In this document: one piece after another, positions 22,550 to 33,018 of the stretch
Position numbering within the stretch: position 1 is the first letter of the stretch
Layout: the number at the start of each line of letters is the position of its first letter
Origin: Strongyloides papillosus
Lineage: Eukaryota > Nematoda > Chromadorea > Rhabditida > Strongyloididae
NCBI GenBank assembly: GCA_005656395.1
Contig: SRSI01000050.1
Coordinates: 3,720,001-3,784,000, forward strand
DNA: 64,000 nt
Direction of reading: 5' to 3'
The notes under the pieces: model-generated
Databases searched by the model: none
Told to the model about the DNA's origin: nothing
The model's input: the letters and a program-made list of their open reading frames with translations, nothing else
Translations under genes and position numbers: made by a program

Positions 22550-23501
22550 ATGGTAAAGGAACTTCCAAATGTTTCAAACTTCAGGATAATCAGAGTAGTA
22601 GGATCCGGAACATTTTCAACAGTATATGAGGTAAAAGAGCGAAATACAGGAAGGTCTTTAGCTGCAAAAAAAATACTGACATCACCAGATCCTAAATGTA
22701 AAGAATTTTTTCATGAAGTTGCAGCACTTGCCCGTCTAAAAAGTAAATACGTCGTGGAAATCGAATATTTTTCAAGGAGATTCAAGAGGTTATTTATATT
22801 TACAAGTCTCCACAAAGATAATTTAAGTTCAGTCTTAAAAGTATATAAGAAAAGTAAAGGATTTTTACCTCCTAATGTCATTAAAGTTATTATGGTACAA
22901 TTAATTAGTGCAGTAAGGTATTGTCATAAGAAAGATATTATTCATAGAGACATTAAACCAGAGAATATTCTTATTGATAAAAATTTCAAATTACGTTTAG
23001 CTGATTTTGGATGTTCGTTAGATATTAGAAGAAGACCAATTGTTAATATTAAGTTTGTGAGTTTTTCTCATCTTATTATTTGTGTAATTAAATTACATTA
23101 ACTTTCAGTCAACAACATATGAGTATTCGGCTCCAGAACTTGATTTAAATGTTGGATTAGATTCAATCTCTCAGGATATCTGGTCAATAGGATGTGTTTA
23201 TGCTGAGTTACTAACTAATAAGCAAATTTTCCCCAACACAAATCTTCCAGAACCGAGATTTATTTCGATATACAAGATTGTTGGTCTACCCTATATGGAG
23301 AAAGAAATTATCGAGAAATTAATGCCCTATAATATAGATTTGAACACTTCATTTCCAACAACGTTAGGAAAATTATGTGGATATAAAGAAAATTCTAAAG
23401 AGATAAAATTACTGAAATTCTTCTTAAACCCAAATTACTCATCAAGAATGAATCTTCGCGATGCTCTAATTTATGATGTTTTGGCTTCTAAATCTACTTA
23501 A
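22550..23501 (+). CDS. Divergent CDK-like (CMGC) serine/threonine kinase
   Basis: Exons 22550-23056 and 23109-23501, with a 52-nt intron (GTGAGT...TTTCAG, phase 0), encode 299 aa, the size of a bare kinase domain. The Gly loop VGSGTFSTV, the beta-3 Lys in AAKK, an alpha-C Glu (FHEVAAL), HRDIKPEN, ADFG, APEL and DIWSIGC are all present, so an active kinase is expected. The order and length are CDK-like, but the alpha-C helix has no PSTAIRE-type motif and the activation loop is short and Arg-rich (DIRRRP), without the usual THEVVT segment. Cyclin dependence cannot be inferred. It may be a lineage-specific CDK relative; no named subfamily is recognised. Confidence 0.8.
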
Positions 23502-23826
23502 TTATTAATATTTACCACTAACAAATTTCTGTACATTGATGTATATGATTTTAATATTTATAAAGGAAAAATAAATAATTTATGAAATTTTTTAAACTAA
23601 ATATTCCAATATTTGAATGTATTTTAAAGAATCAATAGTTTAGAAAAATGGGTGAATCCAACAATGGATATGCTATCCAGAAGAATCGAGGAAACTTTCA
23701 AAGGGTTCCCTGAGACACAACTTAAAATTGACAATTGTCTTAAACTTATAAAATTTTATTAATTAAAGTAATGAAACGTTACAAAAATAAAATGCAAACA
23801 ATTTATATATTTATTCTGTCTTCGGA

Positions 23827-24181
23827 TTATCCCCTTCTCTTCATTTCAGCGTCTCTTCTGATTCCGACATCTCCAGTGTTTACTAATAAAGTATCGGAAG
23901 GGCCACTTCTTGTGTGTTTAAAACCTATTCCGATAATAAGCTTGTTCTTATCTTCTATTAATTGTCTTTCAGAATTAATCAACTTGTAGTTCAATCCTTT
24001 GACTTTCGTTTTTGATATTATTCTTTCAATAATACCACTTTCTTTTCGTTTCAATACTTCTTTTTAGTACAGTGTTTTACATTTTGAGTTGTAACACCAT
24101 ACGTTCTTCCTGTCAAAGCTTTTAAGCAGCATCCGTATGTTCCACCGTCTTTTCACCTACATTTTTCTTTTCTTGAGACAT
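23827..24181 (-). pseudogene. Possible broken gene of unknown family
   Basis: On the minus strand an ATG at 24181 opens a charged frame (about 19 codons), stopped by TAA and TGA around 24120. The next frame stays open for about 23 codons over the following stretch, and a third frame (to 23827) reads through 75 codons ending in charged GDVGIRRDAEMKRRG. The coding-like segments in three frames suggest two frameshifts. A real gene with unrecognised short introns is the alternative: GTAGGT and TTTGACAG could border a 51-nt intron, but the frame stops again afterwards. Product not recognised. Confidence 0.35.
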
Positions 24182-24237
24182 AATTTAGTAGGGCTTCTCA
24201 AGTACGGTCGCATAATTTTGATAATATTTGGACTTAA

Positions 24238-24625
24238 CACTTTCCCGACCAGATGACGCATATACGCGTTATAAACAAAAAAGTTGGGTGATACAAGATT
24301 CAACCACTTTGAAAAAAACAGGTTGAGTTTATACACACTGTATCAAAATTTAACCGCCGGTTGAATTTTACTGTATAGATTCAACTTTTTGTGATAAGGC
24401 TCGTGTTATGCCATTCTTGTCCATCACTGCCGTAGTTTAACCTTCATAAAATGGGATTGGAGAGAGCTATCTATGAATTTATACATAAAAATCAACCGGT
24501 AGTTGAATCTATACATAATATGACTAAATTCAATCGCCGGTTGAATTTAAATAGCCCCTTCTATTTTACACAGAGAAGAGTGCATAATACTAATACAAAG
24601 AGAAAAATCTCTGGTCGTGAAAGGG
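24238..24625. mobile_element. piggyBac-like MITE, 388 bp, flanked by TTAA
   Basis: Direct TTAA copies lie at 24234-24237 and 24626-24629. Inside are inverted ends of about 16 bp: left CACTTTCCCGACCAGA; right, read inwards, CCCTTTCACGACCAGA, with two mismatches. TTAA target duplication with CCCTTT-like ends is the piggyBac pattern. There is no transposase, so it is non-autonomous. An inner inverted repeat (24346-24386 against 24501-24550) would let the element fold into a long hairpin. It ends about 260 bp before the acylaminoacyl-peptidase start. Confidence 0.72.
24346..24550. repeat. Three copies of a CCGCCGG-centred palindrome in the MITE
   Basis: Near-palindromes around 24346-24369, 24490-24510 and 24526-24550 share the pattern TTCAACCG...CGGTTGAA. 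Copies 1 and 3 have AACCGCCGGTTGAATTT or AATCGCCGGTTGAATTT. TGTATAGATTCAAC near 24372-24385 is repeated inverted at about 24502-24515. Confidence 0.65.
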
Positions 24626-24882
24626 TTAATAATAATTTTGAATATTCTTATAATATTTGAAAATAAGAAAATATAAATGAGTATAAATGTGTTGAAGTGA
24701 CCAATGATTATCATTTTTACATGATTTCAGATTGTCTTATATTATTAGACCAATCTTATTTCTTTATAGGATTGGACATATATAATCAAATTTTAGTTAT
24801 TTTTATTATAATTTTAATACTTGGTTTAATTACTCATAGACACAAAGGTATCTTATATTTAACATTTTTAGGATTTAAGATA

Positions 24883-27206
24883 ATGCCTACGGAAAATAAA
24901 AGCCGTTTTCAAATAATTGAAAATCTAAAAAAAACATACAGTAGACTATCAAAAATACGTATACCAACAAATGCAAGACTTTTTCTTAATGATGATAAAA
25001 AGTTATGCACCGTCGAGGTAATGTATTCACAACGTTCTGTGGAGATTTATGCGTTCCTCAGGCAACGAAGAATGATTTTCTTTGATTCTTTGATCAATAA
25101 TCCTGTAACATTTACTTCATACATAGGAAAAAAGGATAATAAAACAATATATAATGACGACAATAAAAAAAAAGCCGTTTTCTTTTCCGAAAAGGTAAAT
25201 GACGAAGAGCGACATTTTATTCAGTTAATAGATAATTTGAATGAAAGTGTAATCAACACTTTTGATCTGTCTTCATCAAAAGTTCATGGGGAACCAATTT
25301 TATCCAGTGAATTTGGAACCTTCTCACTATCATTAGATGGATCAAAAATACTATATGCTGCTGAAAAAAAACATAAAGCTTCGAAATATTTTGATAGTGA
25401 TATTGATTGGAATGATGAGAAAAAATTAATTGAAAGCAATGTTGGGCAAAAATTTATTTTAAATGAGTCGTTTGGAGAGCAATTGAACGGAATTTTTAGA
25501 CCTGTACTATGTTTGCTTAACGTCAAAGAAGGAAAAATTGAAGTAATTGATGAAATAATAAAAGGTGAAAATTCATCACCACTTTTTAGTTTATTAACTT
25601 TTGATTCTAAATTTATAATTTCATTTGTACTTCCACAAATGCAGTTAAAAGAAGGAAAGATTTTTTGCAATAATAGGTCAGGAAAATTGGTAATTTATAA
25701 TATTGAAACAAAAGAAAGTAATGTCATTATTGAAAATAAAAGTATAGAATGTTTGATTAATTCGCCTTGTGGACGGTTTGTATATTTTATGATGCGGGAA
25801 CCCTTTGGACCACATGATACGTGTTTATCATTAATTCAGTTAAATTTGGGAACTAAAGAAATACGTGAAATCATTCCTCAAAAAGATTTAGAAAATATTG
25901 AGGATGACAATGTTTTTCCAGGATTTTTTATGCCATCATATGGACAAAGATCTTGGTCAAAAGATGGAAAACGTTTGATTATTTCAACTCTTTGGAAATG
26001 CAAAGAAGAAATTGTATCAGTAAACATTGCAAGTAAAAGTGTTAAAAAATTAACCAACTTACCAGAAACAAAAGGTAGTTGGAGTTTATATGATGTTTAC
26101 GAAGACTATATAATTTCAAGTGTTAGTTCACCAAATATGGCACCTACCATGTATGCTGGAAAATTAAATGATACTACAACTGTAGAATGGAAATGCTTAG
26201 AAAATTTAGGCAATAAAAATTTTGCTGAAGATGAGAAATTAATTGATAATGACTACGAAAGATTGTGTTTTGATCGTGGGAACGGGAAATATGAATGCAT
26301 TTTTATAAAGCCAAGAAATGTTAAAGAGCTAAACCTTGCCGTTTGCGTACATGGTGGACCACATGGTAAGTTTTGTAAAACATTTTTTTCTATTTTTTCA
26401 TTATATAATATTTGTAAAAAAATTACTATATTATAATGAAAATTTTTCTTTCTATGATTAATAAATTAGTAAAAAGAAATAATGTAAAATAAACATTAGT
26501 TTTTTAAATTGTGAGATTAAAATATATGTTCATTTTTGTAGGCGCTTCACTATTATCTATGCCAAGAAGAGATGAACAATTAATGTTAAATAACGGATAC
26601 GCTGTTTTACTTGTCAATTACCATGGTTCTCTTGGTTATGGAAAATCGTTTGTTGGAGCATTACCTGGAAAATGTGGAACACTTGAAGTTGATGAAATCC
26701 ATCATGCAAAAAATGAGATTTTAAATCTATATCCAAATATCAATAAAAATAATGTTTGCTTATTTGGTGGATCACATGGAGGTTTTGCTGTTACTTCACT
26801 TATTGGAAGATATCCTAATGATTTTAAGGCTTGCGTTGCACTTAATCCTGTATTAGATTTTCAAACTACCCATGATATTAGTGACATTCCCGACTGGGCT
26901 GTTTATGAATCATTGAATAGAAATTACAATTGGGAAAAATATTTGACCTTAGAAGAAAGAGAACAAATGTTCCTGAAATCACCAATTTCACTTGTCGAAA
27001 AAGTTAAAACGCCATACTTACTTCTAGTTGGTGAAAAAGATTTACGTGTTGTTCCTCACTACCGCCCATACATTAGAACATTGTTAGCAAGAAAAGTACC
27101 TTGCAAAATTTTAACATATCCTAAATCAAATCATCCACTTAAAGAAGTCGATGCAGAAGCTGATTATTCAATAAACACAATTCTTTGGTTCATGGGTATT
27201 CATTAA
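24883..27206 (+). CDS. Acylaminoacyl-peptidase (APEH-type) serine peptidase
   Basis: Exons 24883-26365 and 26542-27206, with a 176-nt intron (GTAAGT...TTGTAG, phase 1), encode 715 aa from the MPTENKS start. This is near the usual 730 aa of APEH. An N-terminal beta-propeller region is followed by an alpha/beta-hydrolase domain. It has the oxyanion-type VHGGPHG motif, the nucleophile Ser in GGSHGG, an Asp in GEKDLRV and a His in KSNHPL, so the S9C triad looks intact. The enzyme releases N-acylated amino acids from peptides in the cytosol. The frame is open back to 24697 and would add a membrane-like segment. I prefer 24883 because ATTTTTAG ending at 24871 looks like a cis- or trans-splice acceptor 11 nt before this ATG. 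Confidence 0.88.
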
Positions 27207-27375
27207 ATTATAACTTTTTTAAATAATATCATAAGGACAAATATTAAACAAAAAAGATCTGTTGAATGATTGAATGGATGATTTAATCTTGTTAACTTTT
27301 AATTCATAGATTTATTTTGTTATAATATTTCTAATTATTTTTATAATATACATTCCAGCTCATCAATAATTTTTT

Positions 27376-28340
27376 CGCTCACTCGCTCATTGAAGCAAGC
27401 GAAATGTATTTTGGCGTTCACTTCGCTCGCTCAATATTTTTTAATTTGTAATAAATCGTAAAAAAATGAATTTGTAACTATTTTTCATGTTTTTTATGTA
27501 ACTATTTAAAAGAAACAATGATATTATAATTTAATAATAAAAAATAAGGTATTTTTCGGTTTTATCCCTCCAAAAAAGATAGGCATTTAAATGGCTATTA
27601 ATAATGATTTTTGATTATTTATAAATAAGTTATATAAATAAAGGTATTTTAAAACATTTATCACTAAAAAATTCTTAAAAACTAATTTTTAAATTAAAAA
27701 AAAAATTAAATTTTAAACTTTCTTGTTATGAAAATTTTTAATTCTATTTAAAGATTACCTACTCTTGAATACCCTCTCCGTATATTAGAAATAATTAGAG
27801 TATCCTCATTTACCCTTATTTAGTAATTCTATTAAAGTTGAAGAACTCCTATCATTCTCTGTCTCAAAGACTTCTTACTTTCTCAGGACTTTATCATTAG
27901 TAAATTTCTATGGAAAAATTTTTTTTACCAAAAATTTACCGGTAAAAATTTATTTGATTGACTTACATTCAAAAATTCATGTGATAATAGTTCAATTTTA
28001 TGTGCTTTATTTGAGATGCTAAAACTGAAAAGTACAAAAAATAATTTTAATTATAATAATTCTATAGAATAAAGAAAGTTTACTTACAATTTTACTTTTT
28101 TGGATATCAGTTTTCTATATAAAAAGATTTTCAGTATTAGTGTCTAAGAGACGAATACTTCTTTTGGTTTTCATGGTATCTAAAAGTAAAAATGGCTTTA
28201 AACAAAGGTAGAACTAGAAAAACAGAGATAATAAAAAATATTTTTTATTAAGCAAGTGAACAACTTTTTTTCTTCGCTCGCTCTCGCTCGCGGTGAACAA
28301 AATTTTGCCTTTGAGCGGCTGCTCAAGCGAGCGAGCCGGG
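27376..28340. mobile_element. Non-coding element bordered by GC-rich inverted ends
   Basis: Two GC-rich patches stand out in very AT-rich DNA: 27376-27434 and 28271-28340. Read inwards, both have CTCrCTCGCT near the outside, then TTTTG..GTTCAC, then CGCTCGCT, so they are imperfect inverted repeats of about 60 bp. Each also folds on itself; TTGAGC-GGCT-GCTCAA in the right end is a perfect 6-bp hairpin. The inside is AT-rich without a gene. A MITE-like element is the likely reading. I could not find a clear target-site duplication. Confidence 0.5.
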
Positions 28341-28915
28341 ATCCATTGAATAGATTATTTAAAAGGAATGATATTTGTTAAAACTATTACAACTTTATAT
28401 AAAATTGACTTCTAATAACATATTTCATAAAATATTATGACAAATTAGACTCTAAGATCAGCAAAATATCATATATGAAATATCAAGATTAAATAAAGGT
28501 TGTATTTATTCAAAGTGTCAAAAATATATACTTTTTGGAAAAAAACCTGTTGAAAATTGTTCTCCAACCTCATATTTGCTTCGTTTGCAACATTTCTGTT
28601 ATCGTTTGATATTTTATTGCATTCTATGAAGAATTATCAAAATGTGTCCCATTTTTTTGCAAATGCTTTTATATAAATTTTCTATTAAAAACCACATAAA
28701 ATATAATTTTTTAGATTTTAATCAAAATCATTATTTGTTGCATTTAAAATATGATAAAATAATTATTTATTTTTTTAAATTTTCATGATCAAAGTATATT
28801 TTTGAATATTTTATGTAAAAAAGCTGAAAAAACTTTAAATTTAAAATTATATAATTTTTACATGCTTATTATTCAATTCTTAAAAGCTTTTTTCTCATTA
28901 TATATTCAATTTTAA

Positions 28916-28969
28916 TAATATATAAGAAACTTCTAATATCTAAAATTATGACATTTGCCTTCTTAAGAA
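28916..28969 (+). promoter_or_regulatory. Conserved proximal upstream region of peptide gene A
   Basis: AATATATAAGAAAC, then TCTAATATCTAAAATTATG, then CTTCTTAAG just before AAATG. The same order occurs before gene B (32742-32793) and inverted before genes C and D. The ATATATAA element may be the TATA box and TTCTTAAG a trans-splice acceptor; both roles are inference. Confidence 0.5.
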
Positions 28970-29182
28970 ATGAAGATTATTTATCTTTTTTTGACTTTTG
29001 CTATTCTTTATATCAACGTTGTTGAAGGTGTAGAATATCCTCGTTATATAATCAAAGAAGGACGTTGTGGTAAAGATTCATGCGTATCTGCATGTGGTGG
29101 TGATCTTGAGGCTAATTGCTTGGACGAATGGAGTTATTGGATTTTTTGGTATAAAAGTAAATGTGCATGCTTCATCCCCTAA
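28970..29182 (+). CDS. Secreted six-cysteine peptide, member A
   Basis: 70 aa, one exon. Residues 1-20 or so are a signal peptide (MKIIYLFLTFAILYI, then VVEG). The mature part has six Cys in the pattern C-x4-C-x3-C-x7-C-x14-C-x-C, with an acidic/aromatic segment between Cys4 and Cys5. The C-x3-C and C-x-C elements are those of cysteine-stabilised alpha-beta peptides (defensins, some toxins), but the Cys4-Cys5 loop is longer than is usual in that fold. Antimicrobial, effector or toxin-like roles are possible. No named family is recognised. Start chosen from the shared MK(T/I)IYL beginning and the upstream block common to the family. Confidence 0.78.
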   Translation: MKIIYLFLTFAILYINVVEGVEYPRYIIKEGRCGKDSCVSACGGDLEANCLDEWSYWIFWYKSKCACFIP

Positions 29183-29934
29183 TTTGATAATTAAATTAAC
29201 ATTTTTTCACTGTGATTACATTGTTTTGTGGAAATGAAGAAAGATATTTTTTAAAAATTTTTACCAATGATGCTTTATGAATAGCTTCAGAAATATCTGG
29301 AAATAAAATGGATTTTATAACATTAAACATTTTAACAATATCAAGAAAAATGCTTATATATTATATATTTGTTTTTTATTTTATTTTAATGTGTATTTTC
29401 TAAATTGTATCATATTCATTTTATCATTAAATACTTTATATTTATAAAACTTAATTATTATTATTAGTTTAAAAAAATAGGCTCTTTTATAAGATCTTTA
29501 ATTTATGAAATTCTAAAAGAAATTTTTACAATCAATAATTAAACTCATATTTTTCATTAATAAATTTTAATTATAATTTAAAGAATTTAATCTTATTCGA
29601 AAATTTGAGTATTAATTTCTTTCATAAGTTAATCATGAGTTTAAATAAATATTATTATTCATAAAAATCAAATCTGACATGGTAAAAAATATTAATTAAA
29701 AATGGCATACAGTAAATATAGATATTATAATAACAATATGTACACACAAAAAAAGGGTACAAGTTCACGTAAAATGTAATAGATTTATATAACCTAATAA
29801 AATTTAAATTTTCTTGATTTTCAACTATTTTTATCACAATTATTTTATATATAAAAATAATAAGCATCAATAAACAAGTTATTAAAAAATATTCTATTTT
29901 TTAAAGACTTTTATATCTACTCACTAACGTATGT

Positions 29935-30115
29935 ATGCAACGGCAAACGCTTTCTTAACTATATTTGACCCTCTAGATTTTAGAATTTGATTCTGAAAAT
30001 TTGCATGTATATAGATTCCAACACGCTCGACCGGAATCTAAAATAAAAATTCCCAAAATGTTTCTCCATCATAGAGAAAAATGAAGCCAAAGTGCCAAAA
30101 ATGATGCAAATTTTG
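29935..30115. repeat. Dispersed repeat, copy 1
   Basis: Related in inverted orientation to 43735-43930 and 54290-54480. Shared landmarks, read on the minus strand, include TTTTTGGCACTTTG, TTTTCTCTAT.ATGGAGRAAC, ACATGCAAATTTTCAGA and TTCTAAAATCTAG. No coding potential seen. Confidence 0.6.
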
Positions 30116-30120
30116 GATTA

Positions 30121-30203
30121 ATGGACGCGCCGCATTTTAACAAAATATATTATACACACTAATTACTCAGTAAATGGACGCGCCGTGTTTTAACAAAATA
30201 TAT
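30121..30203. repeat. Tandem pair of a 30-bp repeat, period 53
   Basis: 30121-30150 and 30174-30203 both read ATGGACGCGCCG, then two variable bases, then TTTTAACAAAATATAT. The GC-rich GGACGCGCCG core is unusual for this region. Confidence 0.7.
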
Positions 30204-30699
30204 CAGACAAATTAGTATGTATGTTTAAAAATTTGATCTTGACCAACCTAACTATAGTAAGAAGTGCCAAACCGAGGTTAAATAAAATATTTACTAACGA
30301 ATAGTCGGTTTCATCGTGCGCTGTGCGGCATCCAAGCTTCAATGAAGTACTTCATGAGACTTCAGACTTCACGATGAATGTTCTGAAGTTAATTTTTAGA
30401 GGATTTTCTTTGGGAAATTGAAATTAAGATGAATCTAAGAGTTAAGGTTTCTGTGGCATTTTTTTTTACTTTAGAGTTATGGGTCGCATTTTTTTCTTAT
30501 ATAAATCTACTTTTTTTAAAATATGAGATGTCGAAAATTTTTTTTAAAAATAGAAATTTACTTAAGAGATTTAGAAATTATTAAATAACATAATTGAAAA
30601 GATGCACCTTTAAACAACTAATTTAGCAATTTATATTATTGACATTGATAATTACAAAGTTTTTAGATTATTACACTTATTTGTAACGAAAAATAATGA

Positions 30700-31778
30700 A
30701 AATAAATAACCACATCAAAAACCTAGGTTTTTGTATTCTAAAGACTTTTATATCTTAATATATTATACGCGCACTTAAATGAAAAAAATAAATTTTGCGA
30801 ACTTTAAAGAATGAAAATAAATTTTGCGTACTAAAAAGGATGAAAATAAATTTTGATTCCTATAATATCACTCATCTGTATAAAAGTAGCGTCGTCTAGT
30901 AATTTAGATTATATCGATGACTACTAGAAAATTATAAATACATATAATATAATATTCCATGTAATTGGAAATGCAAATGTAAAATCAACTTAATCATTAA
31001 TTTACCAATAGAAATTAAATATTACATGAAATTATATATCATAAGAAACGTGTACGATATCCTTTTAATGCTAATAATGATAAAAATATTGTTTGATGAC
31101 TCTATTTTATTAAAATAGGACATTCTCATTGTTGTTGCAAATATATTAAAATCCACTTTCTACTCCAACAATAGAACACATATTCGGCATCCTTAAAAAA
31201 ATAATAATTACACAACTTTGATTTAATAAAACTTTTATGTAAACATATACTATGATATATTCTATGTAATCAGAAACCAAACTGTTAAATGTAAATTCTA
31301 CTTATCAGTGATTTTTTGCAAATGAAAATAAGTAATACATGAAATTATATATCATAATAAATTTTCACAATATCCATTTACTGCTAATAAGGATAAAATT
31401 GTTGTTTAATTATTATATTTTATTAACATAATACACTCTTAATATTGTTACAAATATATTAAAATTCGTTTTCTTTTCCAACAATAGAAAACATAATCGT
31501 TACCATTAAGAAAAACTAAAAAATCAAATGAAAATTGCACAGGTTCGATTTAATAATAAACGATAATAATCTAAGTCACTAGACGACGCTACTTTTATAC
31601 AGATGAGTGATATTATAGGAATCAAAATTTATTTTCATCCTTTTTAGTACGCAAAATTTATTTTCATTCTTTAAAGTTCGCAAAATTTATTTTTTTCATT
31701 TAAGTGCGCGTATAATATATTAAGATATAAAAGTCTTTAGAATACAAAAACCTAGGTTTTTGATGTGGTTATTTATTT
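30700..31778. mobile_element. 1.08-kb element with 211-bp terminal inverted repeats
   Basis: 30700-30910 and 31568-31778 are nearly perfect inverted repeats. They share AACCACATCAAAAACCTAGG, TATTATACGCGCACTTAAAT, three spaced AAAATAAATTTTG segments and TAGCGTCGTCTAG. The 660-bp inside is AT-rich with no transposase, so this is a non-autonomous element with long inverted ends. The uninterrupted counterpart at about 40190-40220 shows that DNA was inserted here. A diverged relative lies at 42093-42486. I could not fix a target-site duplication. Confidence 0.78.
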
Positions 31779-32741
31779 AATATTTTACTCGCAACTTATA
31801 AGCTATGTTTTTCTTTACAAAAATATTTGAAAATATACGATTAAAATTAAATTTTTTATAAAATTATAGCTTTTTTTAAAGTTTGTTTTTTAAACATATC
31901 ACAGTATATTTATTAGTACATTTCAATAGTTTAAATTATTATAATTTTTTATGGAATTGTGCTTATATGATGGACCAACATTTCTTTAAACTTTCTTTCA
32001 TGATCATCTTTATGAAAAAGTTATAAAACACCATGCGATTTCGTTCATAGCTAAAACATAACTTTTAAATATCATGACTTAAAAAAATGTAAATACTATA
32101 ATAGCAATTTTTCTTAATTATTAATTTTCTATGTGGTTAAATAATTATTCCATTTATTATTATTGCTATGGAATTTCTCAAATTTTTATTGACAATGGAT
32201 TGTTAAAAAGAATGGTTTTTGTCAAAACGTTAACAATTTTACACGAAATTGAATTCTAATAGTGCATTTCAAAAAATATTATGACAAATTAGACTCTAAG
32301 ATTAACAAAATATCATATAAAATATCAAGATTAAATAAAAGTTACATTAATTACAAGTGTCAAAAATATATATTTTTGAAAGAAAACCGGTTAAAAATTA
32401 TGCTCCAACCTCATATTTGCTTCGTTACAACATTTTTTTATTGTATTTTATGAAGAACTATCAAAATGTGTCTCTTTTTTTCGCAAATGCTTTAAATAAT
32501 AATTTTCTATTAAAAACCACATAAAATATAATTTTTTAGATTTTAATAAAAATCATTGTTTTATGCATCATAAATATGATAAAATAAAAATTTTTATTTT
32601 AATTTTTCATGATCAAAGAATATTTTTAAATATTTTATGTAAAAAAGCCGAAAAAACATTTAATTCAATATTATATAATTATTACATATTTATTATACAA
32701 TTCTTTAAAGCTTTTTTCTCATTGTATATTCAATTTTAATA

Positions 32742-32793
32742 ATATATAAGAAACCTTAAATATCTAAAATTACAACATTTGCTTTCTTAAGAA
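32742..32793 (+). promoter_or_regulatory. Conserved proximal upstream region of peptide gene B
   Basis: AATAATATATAAGAAACC, TATCTAAAATTACAAC and GCTTTCTTAAG before AAATG, in the same order and spacing as before gene A. Confidence 0.5.
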
Positions 32794-33018
32794 ATGAAGA
32801 CTATTTATCTTATTTTTACTTTTGCTATTCTTTATATCAACGCTGTTGAAGAACCATTTAAGTATCGTAGAAAAGAATTAGATTATTTTTGTGATAAAGA
32901 AATATGCGTTACTCAATGTCTTGATGATCCGACCGCAGAATGCATATCGAATACAAGAGAATGGTTATTTATTAAAAAAGGTATATGTGAATGTTATTCT
33001 CCCCCAAATCATTGGTAA
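32794..33018 (+). CDS. Secreted six-cysteine peptide, member B
   Basis: 74 aa, one exon. The signal peptide MKTIYLIFTFAILYINAVE is nearly that of members A and D. The mature part follows C-x4-C-x3-C-x7-C-x14-C-x-C and is more basic than A before the first Cys (YRRKE). Residues between cysteines differ strongly from A, C and D although upstream DNA is very similar. Export is likely; function unknown. The surrounding unit is duplicated in inverted form with gene C. Confidence 0.78.
   Translation: MKTIYLIFTFAILYINAVEEPFKYRRKELDYFCDKEICVTQCLDDPTAECISNTREWLFIKKGICECYSPPNHW

Larger units (their letters stand above)
27207..28969. other. Start of the accessory region
   Basis: No protein gene. It contains the GC-rich inverted element (27376-28340) and, from about 28385, the upstream flank of the first peptide gene. 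Confidence 0.5.
28385..29901 (+). repeat. Duplicated unit A (inverted-duplication arm)
   Basis: This unit includes the first peptide gene and its flanks. Its 3' part (29640-29900) matches the inverse of 40206-40450 almost base for base; both encode the same chance frame of 71 codons. Its 5' flank matches those of units B, C and D. It is interrupted on the right by an insertion starting at about 29902. Confidence 0.8.
29183..30699. other. Unit A 3' flank and start of an insertion
   Basis: 29183-29901 is the rest of unit A. From about 29902 the sequence has no counterpart at the matching place in the inverted arm. It starts with AAAGACTTTTATATCT, a fragment of the repeat end found at 30741. 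It then has a dispersed repeat (29935-30115) and a short tandem repeat (30121-30203). No gene. Confidence 0.55.

Noticed and set aside
24451..24660. 69-codon frame near the piggyBac-like element
   Set aside because: It reads through the palindromes and the right end of the MITE; no coding logic.
27376..28340. CRISPR-like reading of the GCTCGCTC repeats
   Set aside because: A eukaryotic genome, only two patches about 900 bp apart, no regular spacers.
29655..29870. 71-codon frame kept almost identical at 40233-40448
   Set aside because: Its conservation follows from the recent inverted duplication of the whole flank; composition is AT-driven and other units do not keep it.
32262..32453. 63-codon frame MHFKKYYDKLDSKINK..., also at 39507-39716
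   Set aside because: It lies in the upstream flank of the peptide genes; the corresponding DNA in units A and D does not keep the same frame, so it is taken as repeat sequence rather than a gene.
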